From Closterium sp. Naga37s-1 (Eukaryota > Streptophyta > Zygnematophyceae > Desmidiales > Closteriaceae), in the NCBI GenBank assembly GCA_947471745.1, contig CANJKZ010000827.1, positions 46,740-110,739 of the forward strand: 64,000 nucleotides of DNA. Direction: 5' to 3'. Positions 20,353 through 31,250 of the stretch are shown one piece after another. Position numbers and translations under genes: made by a program. The notes below the pieces were generated by a model. It had not been told where the DNA came from. It did not search any database and was given only the letters and a program-made list of their open reading frames with translations. Every line of letters starts with the position of its first letter. Position 1 is the stretch's first letter.

Positions 20353-21892
20353 GGCGACGAGCTTCCTTTGGACTTGAGCGAGATTTCCTTCACGTGGCGG
20401 TTCGAAGATGGCGCGATATGAACGTCTTAACGTTAGGGACACCGCATCAAGTGGCGCAGAGGCGAGAACACGCGCAGAGTTACCGAGCATTCACACGGAC
20501 GGTAAGGCATCGAAATAGCCCAAACAAAACGAGAGTTTATAGAATTCACAAGGGAATGTGGGCAAGAAGCCATGGGAGGTTGCATTCATCAAGCTGTCAT
20601 GTATTGACGGGATTCAGAAACCAGTGGATTCCTGATTTGCTTTTTCCAGTCTAATATCGTGCCACAAATTTGGACCTTCTTTCGTTGACTGGTTACTGTT
20701 GCTACATAATTGTCGTCAGACATTCGTTTACGTTTCCGTTTTCGCGGTGGCACACATAACAGCCAATGGGCTGTTTGCGACAGGTATCGCTACTTGGCGA
20801 GTACCGGGTTGGAGAGCAGTAGCTGAAGCGACGCACAACGAATCCGCGCTGCTGACTTTCCCACGGTAGACGGTTGCGGTTCTGCCAGTCAGCCGCAACG
20901 CAACAGCTAGGTGAGGTGATGAGCAGCTGTACCGTAACCTACTGGTAGTCGAACCAAATTCACTGGATATTCAGCGAGCCTGTTATTCGTCCAGACTACG
21001 TTGACGTGGCATTCCCGGATCATCAAAAGTGACGCTGATTCGACACGCTGAGGTGTTTTTCCGTGTGAATGAATATTCGACGCACCTAAAGTGATAAGCT
21101 GCTGAGCCGAGTCAGCGTAACCTTGCTTTGCTTGCACGTTTTCCAACAGAGCAACATGAAACGGAAGCACGTTCCTCGCCACGTCGTCACATCATCATTG
21201 CGCCTAACAAGCCGAAGCACACCTGACAATCCCTAACCAGACCACGCAGGGGCGCCACAACCCCCGAACCTAGCCAGCCAAGCAAAACAAAGACCAAAGC
21301 CACGTCAAGCGTCGGAACCTGGTCCCTTACACCGCAAATCACGGCAGCTAATTGTCCAGACGAGAATGCCCAAACCAAGAAACGTGGCCCGTGATTGGGC
21401 AGACGTTTGTGGTACAAGAGACTGTTCATTGGCTCTTGGCAGACTGCCCATATGCCAGAGAAAGAGCTGAAGCTGGTGGGTGTCTCCCTCCCTCCTAGCC
21501 AGAATTCAAGGTTCCTCTGTTGACAGATTTCACTTTCACTTTCCTCTGATATCCTGTTTCCACTTCCACTTTCTACCTCTCCATTAGACACTCTATTCTT
21601 TCAGTTCAGACTCCTGCCAGTCTAGGTCCCGATTACAGTTCACCACATCTGTGATCCTTTGCCTACATTCGTGTTGTCCATTAGGCGTTGACCGGCCTGT
21701 AAGCGGAAGAGCAGTGGAGATATAGAGTGTAACTTGCAATCATCGACGTTTTGATTGATCTGAACAGTTACTACGAAGCTTTGCGAGACCAGACTTTGCG
21801 GAGGGGAGGCACGACGTAGCTTGCTGTCTTCGTGGTTTTAAGACGTCTTAAAGCGTTCCTAAAGGCTTAAGCAACAGCCATCTGTCGCCAGC
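20353..21892. promoter_or_regulatory. Shared upstream region of the two divergent SPX-RING genes
   Basis: This 1.5-kb stretch separates the start codons of the head-to-head paralogues. It must hold both promoters and 5' UTRs. I see no clear TATA box and no convincing phosphate-response element. A 134-residue minus-strand open frame at 21187-21591 has no known domain. Confidence 0.4.
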
Positions 21893-23159
21893 ATGAAATT
21901 CGGCAAGACTTTCCAGAGTTACCAAACTCGTTTGCACGAGTCATCAGGTAAAGGGATTTTCAGATTGCTATAACCTCACGAGTTATCACCCTCGAATCAT
22001 CCCGCGCGTTGAAATACTTCATTTTGTTCGCTTCGCTCGTTCGCTTCTGTCCTCCGTGCAGTAACTCAATGAATGCAGAAATCCCGTCCAGGCTTGCTCA
22101 GGTTGACTACCGAGCTTTCTTTTGAGTCGACTCAAAAATCATATCGTTTTCTTCCCTTTTGTTCGCTTCTGTCCCTCATGCGAAAATGCAGAGATCCCAT
22201 CCAGGTTTGCTCAGGTTGACTACCGAGCTTTGAAGAAGATTCTTAAGCGATGCCTCTCCTCGCGAGCTCACAGCGACGCCATTCCAGCATGCGCGCCCAG
22301 CCCGCCAGAGGACGCTTCCAAAAACGCCCTCAACTCCGTCAACCCCGTCGACGTTATTAACTCCGTCAACTTTGACGCTGTCAAGCCGGCGGCCGGTTGT
22401 CCTCAGTGCGACGACGAGTTCTTCAAGCTTCTGGAGGAAGAGCTGCGAAGCATCGAGCGAAGCTTCACTCGCGAGGCGGCTCGCGTCATCAGCTGCCATA
22501 ACGCGCACGGGCTGTCGGCGATACTTTCGCGCTTCTCCGATTACAGCAAGTAAGCAGACTGTTTTTGTTTGGATTGTTCTCTCAGTTCACTTTTGTTTAG
22601 CCCTCACCCTCGCCCTCACCTCCCCTCCCCTCCCCGCCCGTCCCCTCCCTCACCTCCCCTCCCTCTCCCCTTCTCTATCGCTTTCTCATATCCCCGCGCT
22701 GCAGGCCAGTTGTCAGGTCCGAGGTCATGTACCGTGCAGCGTCGGGTTGACTCAAAAGTCAACTCTCTATCCCCCTTCCGCTCCCGCTTTCCATTCTCCT
22801 CTCCCCCCCCGGTTCACTTCTCCCCCCTCTTCCCCCTTTCTTTCAGGCCCGAGGTCATGTACTGTGCAGCATCGAGCCTGCTGGAGCACCTCGCCCTCAG
22901 CTACCTCGCTACAAGGAAAATCGTTAAGAAGTACGTGAAGGTGCACAGTAGTTCTGTGAAAACGGGGGTCAGTAACGGGGATGTGTCGGACATGGCTGAG
23001 AGCCACGGAGCCGGCGGAAACGGCGGAAACGCGGAGCAACTGGAAGGAATTCGGCTGCTGCAGCAGCGCATTTTACGGTCGCCTCTCATGCTGGAGCTGA
23101 CCGCGTTGCTGTCGAACCTGAGCTATGCGCTCGAGCAGAAGCAGCTGAAGCTGCAGCTG

Positions 23160-23244
<85 letters not shown>

Positions 23245-25218
23245 GGCATCAGGGCTGCGGTCATGGTGAAGCAGGTTCCGGCTGCTCGCCAGCACCGCTC
23301 ACCAGGGGGGAGAGGCGCGAGCAGCGGCAGCGCCAGCAGCTGTTCGGGTGCAACCACCATCACATGCACCGCTACTGCCACGACCCCCGCTGCCCGGGGT
23401 TTGACCCCCAGCGCAGCAAGGAACACTGCGACCGCAAGTGGCGCTACCAGCACCTGCGCTGGCTGCACATTCTCGCGCCCATGCAGAGCACCTGGACGGG
23501 CGGCGGCGGGGGCGCGGCAGGTGTTTTTTCAGGTAGGCTGCCGTGGAGCCCGGGGAAGGGGCTTGCTGATGGCCGTTCAGGCGATTCTCCAGGTGGTTTC
23601 TCAGGTGGGGGGAGTGGGAGTCCTGCTGCGGTGAGGGAGGTGGAGGAGCGTGTGTGGAGCGATGAGGAGGACGGTGACGAGGAGGAGCAGGTGGAGGTAG
23701 TGCCTCTAACGGAATGTGGGTGTAGCTTGGACCTTTTTGAGGGTTCTGCTGGTTCATTGGCAAGGGACCAAGTGACCGAACCACAGCTTATGGCTGAAAG
23801 CGGTGGCAGTGGTGCTGTTGCTGGTGGTGGGGGCGGCAGCGGTGGAATGGGGGTATTTGGAAGCGGAAACAGCATCGGCAGTGGCAGTCAAGGTCAAAGC
23901 AGCTCGGAAGGGGCGCTGAGCGCGGGGGTGGGTCTGGGCGACAGGGGCTTGGTAAACGAGTGCAGCGATGGTGGTGGTGGTGCTGCTGCTGATACCATGT
24001 GGAGCTGTTTCAGCAGCAGTGAGAGTCTGCTTGGGGGTCAGAGTGTTGGGAGTGAGAACCCAATGGCTGTCACCTCAGGTGGAACTCCAGAGCATTTGCC
24101 AGGGCAGGAGCCGCAGCAGGAGGGGGAGGAGGAGGAGGAGAACCAGCAGCAGTCAGAGCAGGCAGAGCAGTCAGAGCAGGCACACCAGCAGCATGAGCAG
24201 CAGCATGGGGGGTCGGAGCAGGTGCTGGAGCTACAGCTGAGGCCCGAGTTCCACGCCCACGTGGAGTTCAAGTGCCCCGTCTGCCTTGTGAGTGCTGCTT
24301 CCCTGCTTCGGTATCCTCATTCTCGTGCAGCATAAAGTCACGCATTGAAACGTGGACCCGTTTTGCCGCTTTTAACCCACCTTTATTTATTGAGTTACCC
24401 CTCAGCCTTGCACGAGTTCATTCTCAATCTCAAAGTTTCGTGAACTGCTGGGTTAGTAATCCGACTCTTGTAGGTATGGAAACCGCTTTCCACGCTCCTC
24501 CCCCTGGCATGTGTCGTCAGTACTACCTGTTATATCTCATTTCAAAGAGCCGCCTCACTGCTCTTCGTCTACCAGTCGTCCTCACTTGCCCACCCTCATT
24601 ATGAACCTTCATTTCTTGAATTACCCTCTCCCGTCACCTTGACCTCTCCTTTACTGGTATTAACTCTTCGCTGATGAAATCTGCTGCTAATGAAATGCAC
24701 CTGCTGATGGAATGCACCTGCTGATGGAATGCACCTGCTGATGGAATGCACCTGCTGATGGAATGCACCTGCTGATGGAATGCACCTGCTGATGGAATGC
24801 ACCTGCTGATGGAATGCATCTGCTGATGGAATGCACCTGCTGATGGAATGCACCTGCTGATCTTGTTGCTGTTTCCCCTTCCCCCGCCTTGTTTCCACCT
24901 ACCCTTTCCCAGGATGTGTTCTTCGATCCAATTGCACTGGCCTGCGGGCACATCTACTGCCGTTCGTGCGCCTTGTCAGTGGCGAAAGTCGCCGCCTTTG
25001 AAGACATTCGCATGGCGTCACCCCACATCACATGCCCAGTGTGTCGCCAGGCCGATGTTTTCGGGGGAATGGTGTCCTTGCGAGAGCTGCATCGGCTTAT
25101 AATGGCTCGGCAGCCGGAGCAATGGAAGGAGCGGAGGGATGAGGAGTTGAAGCAGAGGCTGGCAGAGGCGAGAAAGTATATGGATGAACAGATGAGGGTG
25201 GCTTTGAGATTGCATTGA
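21893..25218 (+). CDS. NLA: SPX-RING ubiquitin ligase, NLA/BAH1 type (copy 2)
   Basis: My model: exons 21893-21947, 22192-22549, 22847-24287 and 24913-25218, 719 residues, in frame at each join. Exon 1 has the same length (55 nt) and phase as in copy 1. The SPX domain is in the first 170 residues: MKFGKTFQSYQTRL, VDYRALKKILKRC, FKLLEEELRSIERSF, KIVKKYVKVH. A poly-Gln run of about 30 (residues 243-273) and a long Gly/Ser/Glu-rich insert follow. The RING starts CPVCL (614-618), is split by intron 3, and continues CGHIYCRSCA and CPVCR; the tail is a charged helix, as in copy 1. NLA proteins elsewhere are about 330-350 residues, so the insert doubles the size. Unlike copy 1, the RING exon and tail are one exon. 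Role as for copy 1. Confidence 0.88.
22079..22119 (+). pseudogene. Acceptor-side copy of SPX-RING copy 2 exon 2
   Basis: After an intact ATGCAG acceptor the sequence matches the first 41 bases of the real exon 2 at 22192 with a few changes (TTGCTCAGGTTGACTACCGA). It stops at an 18-bp palindrome (22120-22137). The intron sequence before the acceptor is also repeated. Confidence 0.85.
22120..22137. repeat. 18-bp perfect palindrome at a duplication junction
   Basis: TTTTGAGTCGACTCAAAA. It sits exactly between the partial copy of exon 2 and the renewed intron sequence. Related motifs are at 12441-12452, 12721-12738, 13914-13925 and 22746-22763. Confidence 0.9.
22716..22763 (+). pseudogene. Acceptor-side copy of SPX-RING copy 2 exon 3, ending in a palindrome
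   Basis: A TGTCAG acceptor is followed by GTCCGAGGTCATGTACCGTG, matching the start of the real exon 3 at 22847. The match ends at 22745 and the hairpin motif GTTGACT-CAAA-AGTCAAC follows immediately (22746-22763). Confidence 0.85.
23161..23246 (+). repeat. CAG run encoding poly-Gln
   Basis: An almost pure CAG repeat inside SPX-RING copy 2 exon 3, with one CAA near the end. Length variation between alleles is likely. Confidence 0.95.
24685..24862. repeat. 17-bp minisatellite in intron 3 of SPX-RING copy 2
   Basis: About ten head-to-tail units of GAATGCACCTGCTGATG, nearly perfect, a few dozen bases before the RING-exon acceptor at 24912. Confidence 0.95.
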
Positions 25219-26702
25219 GATGGAAGAGATGCAGTGCAGTTATGTGCCCTTGGTGTCCACAAGGACTCTCTGGGGTAATAGGAGTGCTGTGGCTAGAAGT
25301 GAGCCACGGTGCTTTCAGCTGGTCTGGACGTATATTGTAAAATTTATTTATGTAGTAAGCAAATAATTCTCGTGCATATTTTTATCTTGTGAATTGTGCT
25401 TGCGGCTGGCTGCCTTCTTTCTGTTCAAATATAATTTTTGAATCTCGGGTCTTGGCCAACCAGCACGCGCTTCGATCCGTTCATTCAAACCACGCGCGGC
25501 TCCAGCACATCCACTCGCTCACCCACCCAGCCTACCCCCAACGAGAAGAAATTGGATTTTGAAATGTCGAGTTCGATTTGTCGCGTTTTGAAACTTTGTT
25601 TTCTTCACCGCTAGCCACCCCACAACACCCATCTAGCTGCTCTCATTCTTCAGGTGGAACTCGAAAAGTTGAAATCCAGATTGTTGAATTTGAATTTGCG
25701 CAATCTCATGAGGCCAATTTCGCGACCCGAGAACTCTCCTCTCCTCTCCTCCTCCTCTCCGCTCCTCCGCTCTCCCCTCCCCTTCTCTGCTCTGCGCGAC
25801 CAGCAATCAAGGCGACCAGACAATCACGAGGAGAAGAGGCAGGCGAAAACTCACAGCACAAGCAAACGCCAGAGGTGGTAAACAGCGGGGTGGGATAAAG
25901 CACTCGCATTTTTCATTCTCGGCGCACTCGATGATCCCCATGCCGCCACGCCGCAATGCTCCCCCTTCCCGTGCAAACTACCTTCCACAGCGACCCTTCC
26001 ATAGCTTGGACCCCTCAGCCGTACGCCAGCCTGGTATAAAGCCCGTCAGTCGAACGGGTAATCCATAAACCGCCGATACTCACAGCTCCAAGGCCGCATT
26101 GTCTTTCCGTAGTAGCAACTGCACGACAGCCATTTCTCTCACCTTCGAGGCTGCATTGTTGAAGCAGTTCTAAGCGCTTCTCGTGTCCTTCCCTCCACTT
26201 CACTGCAGGGGTTCGTCCTGAGATCACCAGCTCGTTCCTAGCTCGTATTGTCGAGGCAGTTCTAAGGGTTCGTCGTTTGCTTCCCTCCACTTCACCGCTG
26301 GAGCTCGCCTTGAGCTCAGCTTGAGCTCACTGTTTCGTTTCAAGCTCGGTCGTCGAACGTGTCTCGCGTCTGCGACTCGCAGATCAACTGATAGCTTTGT
26401 TCCACGCTTCTCCGTCCCGACTCGCGAACCCGGCAGCCTTCGCCTTTCGCCATTCCCAAGACGTTTCGAAGCTCTTCCTCCTCTATCAGTTATCGTCGGC
26501 TTGCCTCGTCGCCGTTCTACCCCCAATCTTTGCAGCACTAGATGCATCTCCTAAGTGTTTCGAGTCTCCCATACGCAGGGAGTTTCATTAGTGAGTGAGC
26601 TTCATTTCGAAGCGAGCGTCATTTGAGCCCATTTGAAAGATCGCATCAATTAAGCCCGTTTCAACGCTTCTTTTGAAAGCTTGCGTCATTTGAAAGCCTC
26701 AT
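25219..26702. other. Intergenic: 3' flank of SPX-RING copy 2, 5' flank of F-box gene
   Basis: No gene is seen. An imperfect direct repeat of about 60 bp built on GCAGTTCTAAG and CTTCCCTCCACTTCA occurs at about 26160-26215 and 26253-26300. Confidence 0.4.
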
Positions 26703-29299
26703 ATGAAAATGGCGGAGTTCGCAATCGGCGAGACGCCTTCTCCTCCAACGTCCGCCTCACTCACCTCCGCCGACACACAAGCCACAAAAATCCTCGTTAC
26801 AGATAGGGACGTTTCTGCACACAGGGACTCGCAAGCCTCGATCGAAAAAGCGCAGTCTGTGCACGGCCAATTCGTTACCAACAATCTCAACCGTACGGAC
26901 TATCGATTCGACGATCAGAATCGGCCCGCACCCTCGTGGTCCCCCGCCTCCGGACGGACGCCCAAACGCGTTCGCGTCTTCGCGCCTCGAAGCGCGATCC
27001 GACGGCTACCAGAGACAGTCTTGTCGCTCATCTTCCAGAAGCTTCCGCCTGCTGACGTGGCTGCGTCGTGCGCGTTAACCTGCCGGCAATGGCGGCGAGT
27101 GGCAAGCGATCCGTTTCTCTGGCAGGTGCGTGCGATTAGGCCGCTAACTATCCCTTGTGTCGCGCCATGTCGCACTGATGTCGCACTAATATTGCGTGCT
27201 CAATCGGGAACGCGGCCTTTACACTGGTGGTCCACCCACTTCCCTTGATCGTTCTTATCTCCCGTCCTTCTCCTCCCTCCTTCTCTCGCTGGTTCAGATG
27301 TTCTGCCAGGGCAACGGGTTGACAGAAGACGACACGCACCTCGTTCTGGGCGGCTGGCGCGGCCTCTACGAGCGAATCTTCGGCGCGAATCTCGTCGGCT
27401 GCCCACACTTCGAGGGAATCGACCATATAGATACGGATCGAATTAAATCCGCGCTAGACGACGACCCGTACCCGCCCTTCGAACCCACGCATCGAATCTA
27501 TAAGGAGCGGCTGTTCACGTTGGGGGAGACGGAGGAGGAACCAGCGGCAAGGTCGTATTGGGCGCTAGAAGGGGGAGGATTAGTGTTCCATCGAGGGGGG
27601 TCGCATAGATTGGTCCGGCAGGTGGTGTTTGGGAAGAGGGATACTTTGCCGTGGTTACCCGGGACGAGGGGTCTAGAGGTGGAGAAGCACAGGGTGAATT
27701 ACCCCGGAGGAGGGGTGAGGATTGGTGGGGTTGATTGTACTGAGGGAAGCAGCAGCATGGTGCTGTGTTCCTATGGCGAGAGTTACAGCACCCTCCAGCA
27801 GTCTATTGGGGTGAAGAGTTTTGGCTGCCCGTTTTTGGATAGCTGCCCGCTGATTGAGGTCTCAGCATGGTGCTCTGCTCTGGAGACAGGTGAGGGGAGA
27901 GAAACCACGGGCAATCAACACATGGCAGGGGGTGATACGAGTAATAACGGGGATGCTCTTAAGGGGGACAATGTGGTGTTACAGCGTGCTGGGGGTAGTG
28001 ATGGGCGTGGTAAGATCAGGGGTTCGAACCATGTTGCTGGTAACAGTACAGATGCCATTGCATGTAACAGTTCAGGTAACAGTTCTGGCAGCAGCAGGTC
28101 AGGTGGAAATTCAGGTGGCACTTCAGGTGGGACACATTCAGGTGATGGCAGCAGAGAGGCAGCGGGAGGGGTGGGTGCAAACACATCAGCAGCAAGAACA
28201 GCAGCACCAGGGGGAGCAGGAATTGGAGGAGGAGGAGCAAGAGGAGGAAGAGGAGGAGGAAGAGGAGGAGGAAGAGGAGGAAGAGGAGGAAGAGGAAGAG
28301 GAGGAGGAAGAGGGGAAGGAGTAGGAAGAGGAGATGCAGAGGGAGAAGGAGCAGGAATTATAAACAGAAATAGCAGCCAGAAAAACAGCAGCCGCAGCCA
28401 GTTCAGAATTCAGTTAGTGCTCAAGGATGCTTCCAAGCAAGTTCTCTCCGTCTGGTAAAGCTTCCTACTCTCTCTCATCCACCTCCCTCCTCCCCTGCTC
28501 TAGCCCGCTCTCCCCACCCGTTCAACGCAACCCCCGTTGCCAACACTTTGCCCTGCCCTTCCCACTATCCCATTCCCCCCACTCTTCTTTCTCTGCCCTG
28601 CATCACTCCCACACCCCTCCTTTCCTCTCCCCTCCCACCCCTCCTCCATCCATGCTTCACATCAGTTCTCATGCATCCCAGGTAATGGCCCCTCTAGCTT
28701 CACATCAAGTTTCATGTGATGCTTCACATCTGGTCTCATCTCATGTGTTCCCATGTGACTGTCCCTCTGGCCTTCCATGTCCATGAGCCGTACAATTCCC
28801 ATCTGACATGCCATGAGTTCCCATGGGATGGTTCCTCTTGCTTCACATGGGTTCTCGTCTCATGTGTTCCCATGTAACTGTCCCTCTGGCCTTCCATGTC
28901 CATGAGACGTACGATTCCCATCTGACATCATTTTCTTTTGCATATCCATCATTCTGTTTTTTCATCCTCCATTTCCCTTGTCTGCTTTCTTATTTTCTGT
29001 ACCAGGGACTCTGGAAAAGTGAACCCACCTCACAGCAAATGGATCCAAGTGAAGGGCACCATATCAGCCTATCCCAAGGTACGCCCTCCTAATCCATTCT
29101 TATAAAACAAAGGCTTGCTTTTCCCTCACTATGCCATCGTCGTTATGCAAAAGGTCGCCCTTAGCCTGGTCAGTTAAATACATCTATGTTGTGTTTTCTT
29201 TCATTCCAGGGTCTACAACACATGACCGTGCGACTGGCAGCTGCAAATGTTCAGATCACTGCAATCAGCGTGCGCTTTGTTGCACGGAATTGCAGGTAG
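26703..29299 (+). CDS. F-box protein with C-terminal beta-sandwich-like domain
   Basis: My model: exons 26703-27125, 27298-28454, 29006-29078 and 29210-29299, 580 residues, joins in frame (phases 0, 2, 0). F-box at 98-141: IRRLPETVLSLIFQKL, then CALTCRQWRRVASDPFLW. F-box proteins recruit substrates to SCF ubiquitin ligases through SKP1. A globular part follows (WRGLYERIFGANLVGCP; SYWALEGGGLVFHRGG; CPFLDSCPLIEVSAW). A Ser/Gly-rich insert and an Arg-Gly tract (GRGGGRGGRGGRGRGGG) follow. The C-terminus (FRIQLVLKDASKQVLSVW, then VNPPHSKWIQVKGTISAYPK, then LQHMTVRLAAANVQI) looks like the last strands of a beta-sandwich as in F-box-associated domains, so the insert may interrupt one domain. Target unknown. 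Two Met codons (26703, 26709) are possible starts. A 5' extension cannot be excluded. Confidence 0.75.
28735..28935. repeat. Tandem duplication of about 120 bp in F-box intron 2
   Basis: CTCATGTGTTCCCATGT and the following sequence through CCATCTGACAT occur twice with few changes. Unlike in neighbouring genes, the duplicated unit holds no recognisable exon sequence. Confidence 0.8.
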
Positions 29300-30200
29300 T
29301 GTGCTTACTTGACGTTACCGTAGAATTTAGAAAATTCCACTAACAATGTCTATGTCAAGGAAGGACTTCGTAGGCTCAATTACCATTCCGTGTATGTACA
29401 GTGCTTGAACTATACTTTTAGACGTTCACCTGACGTTGGAAGGGCAGTGCAGGGAATCCAGATGGGTGCTCTGGAATTGTGATTGCCCTGCTGCTGTATG
29501 AGTTGTGGAATTGTGATAATTGTGATTGTCCTGCTGCTGTATGTGTTGTGGACTTGTGATTGTGTATTATGCTGTTTGTGCTTTGGAAGTTTTGTTGCTC
29601 TGTATGCAATGTTAAAATTGAACTGAGGGGGGTCCTAAAGAACCATTAAATATCCTAAAAATATAAAACTACATCCAATAGCTTTGCTATAAGCATGCAG
29701 AAGTTCCTATGACTAAACAGCTGCTGGGTCTTGATTCTTCCTTGATCTTGATTTTTCCTTGATCTTGAGTCTTCTTGACCCCTCTTGGCCGCTAGAGGCA
29801 AATGCCTCTAGCGTTACACCCGCACACCGTGTTGAGGTGGCGGTCATTCGTGCGGGATCTGTTTGGGAGAGGGGAGGCACGGTTGAAAACTTCAGAAAGG
29901 ATGGGAAGGTTAAAATTATTACTGGGCGGGAAACACCTCAGTTCAGCTCCTCAGATGTCAGGTTGTCAGGTTGCCAGGTTGTCAGGTTGTCAGGTTGTCT
30001 AGATGTGAAGTGCAGGAGGCGCACAGAACATATACATGAACCCCTGACATCCCTGACCCACCCCCCGCGGCCGCGGTCTAACCCACCACCCAAACCATCT
30101 CACTGTTCTGTGCAGGGAAGGCAGATTCCTCCCGCCAAGTCTGCAAATGGGGTGGGGGATGGGGAGAAGAGGGAAGGGGGGGGGAGTCAAGCTCCACCAC
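29300..30200. other. Intergenic with a short perfect palindrome
   Basis: Positions 29790-29813 form CGCTAGAGGCA-AA-TGCCTCTAGCG, an 11-bp perfect inverted repeat with a 2-nt centre. Nearby are short T-rich repeats of TTGATCTTGA (29736-29770) and a CAGGTTGTCAGGTTG repeat (29957-30000). No gene is seen. Confidence 0.5.
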
Positions 30201-30900
30201 GTTCCAAGCGCCGTTGACCGCTGTCGCTGCCAGCAGCAACACCGTTGACCGCCGTCGCCGCCAACAGCAGCACCGTTGACCGCCGCCGTCGCCGCCGCCG
30301 CCTCTCCCGCCGCTCCTGCCGTGCCATGCCGTGCCGTGCAGTGCAGTGCTGTGCCGGAAGTCGGTGCCGTGCCGGAAGGGGCAGTGGAGCGGGAGGGGGG
30401 GCGGAGAAGTCGGGCTGGGGCTACCCTCCCTCTCCGCCGCGCCCCTGCCCCAACCCCGCTCGCACAACCCCGCAGGCTTGGAATCTGCTCACACATTGCG
30501 ATCCCACACATCAAGGTACCACGGAAAGAGAAGAACAAAACCAGAGAGCGGAAATGCGAGAAAAATACGAAACAAACGAAGAAAAAACGAGAAGCAAACG
30601 AGCACGGCTGAGAGAAGCGCCGCCAAGCGCCTCGGTAGACGCGCCATCCGCCCGTGACCGGCTCTGTCCGCCCGTGCGACGCGCAGTCCGCCCGCAAGAC
30701 GCGCCATCCGCCCCCCCCGAGAAGCGCCATGCACCATCCGCCGTTGACCGCCGCCGTCGCCGTCGCCGCCGCCGCCGCTCCCGCCGCTCCTGCCGTGCCG
30801 TGCCGTGCTGTGCCGTGCCGTTCCGTGCAGTGCCGTGCCGTGCCGTGCCGTGCCGTGCCGTGCAGTGCCGTGCCGTGCCGTGCCGTGCAGTGCGCCCGAA
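30200..30900. repeat. Low-complexity GCCGT-type repeats
   Basis: Two blocks rich in TGCCGTGCCGTGC and GCCGCCGTCGC (about 30240-30350 and 30735-30895). Long open frames on both strands come from the repeat and are not credible genes. Confidence 0.85.
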
Positions 30901-30984
30901 AGACCTCGCCATATCGTGCTCCGCCGTCAGTTGTGCTTCGTGCGCTCTGCAGGAAGAAAGACGGAAAGAAACAGCAGGAGTTGA

Positions 30985-31250
30985 AACACGGCATGAGTTG
31001 ATAAACGGCAGGACATGAAAGGTCGAATGAGATGGTAAACGGCAGGACATGAAAGGTAGAATGAAATGGTAAACAGCAGGACATGAAACCGGCGGCACAT
31101 GAAACGCGGCATGAGTTCGTAAACGGCAGTACATGAAACGCGGCATGAGTTGGTAAACGGCAGGACATGAAACGCGGCATGGTTGGTAAACGGCAGGACA
31201 TGAAAGGTCGAATAAGATGGTAAACGGCAGGACATGTAAGGTCGAATGAG
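30985..31250. repeat. Minisatellite, about 35-bp unit
   Basis: Eight or so units of GGTAAACGGCAGGACATGAA followed by a variable GGTCGAATGAGAT or ACGCGGCATGAGTT half. Two half-unit types are intermixed. Confidence 0.9.

Noticed and set aside
21187-21591. 134-residue minus-strand frame between the SPX-RING genes
   Set aside because: No domain, no repeat of it elsewhere, and it lies in the shared promoter region; chance is more likely.
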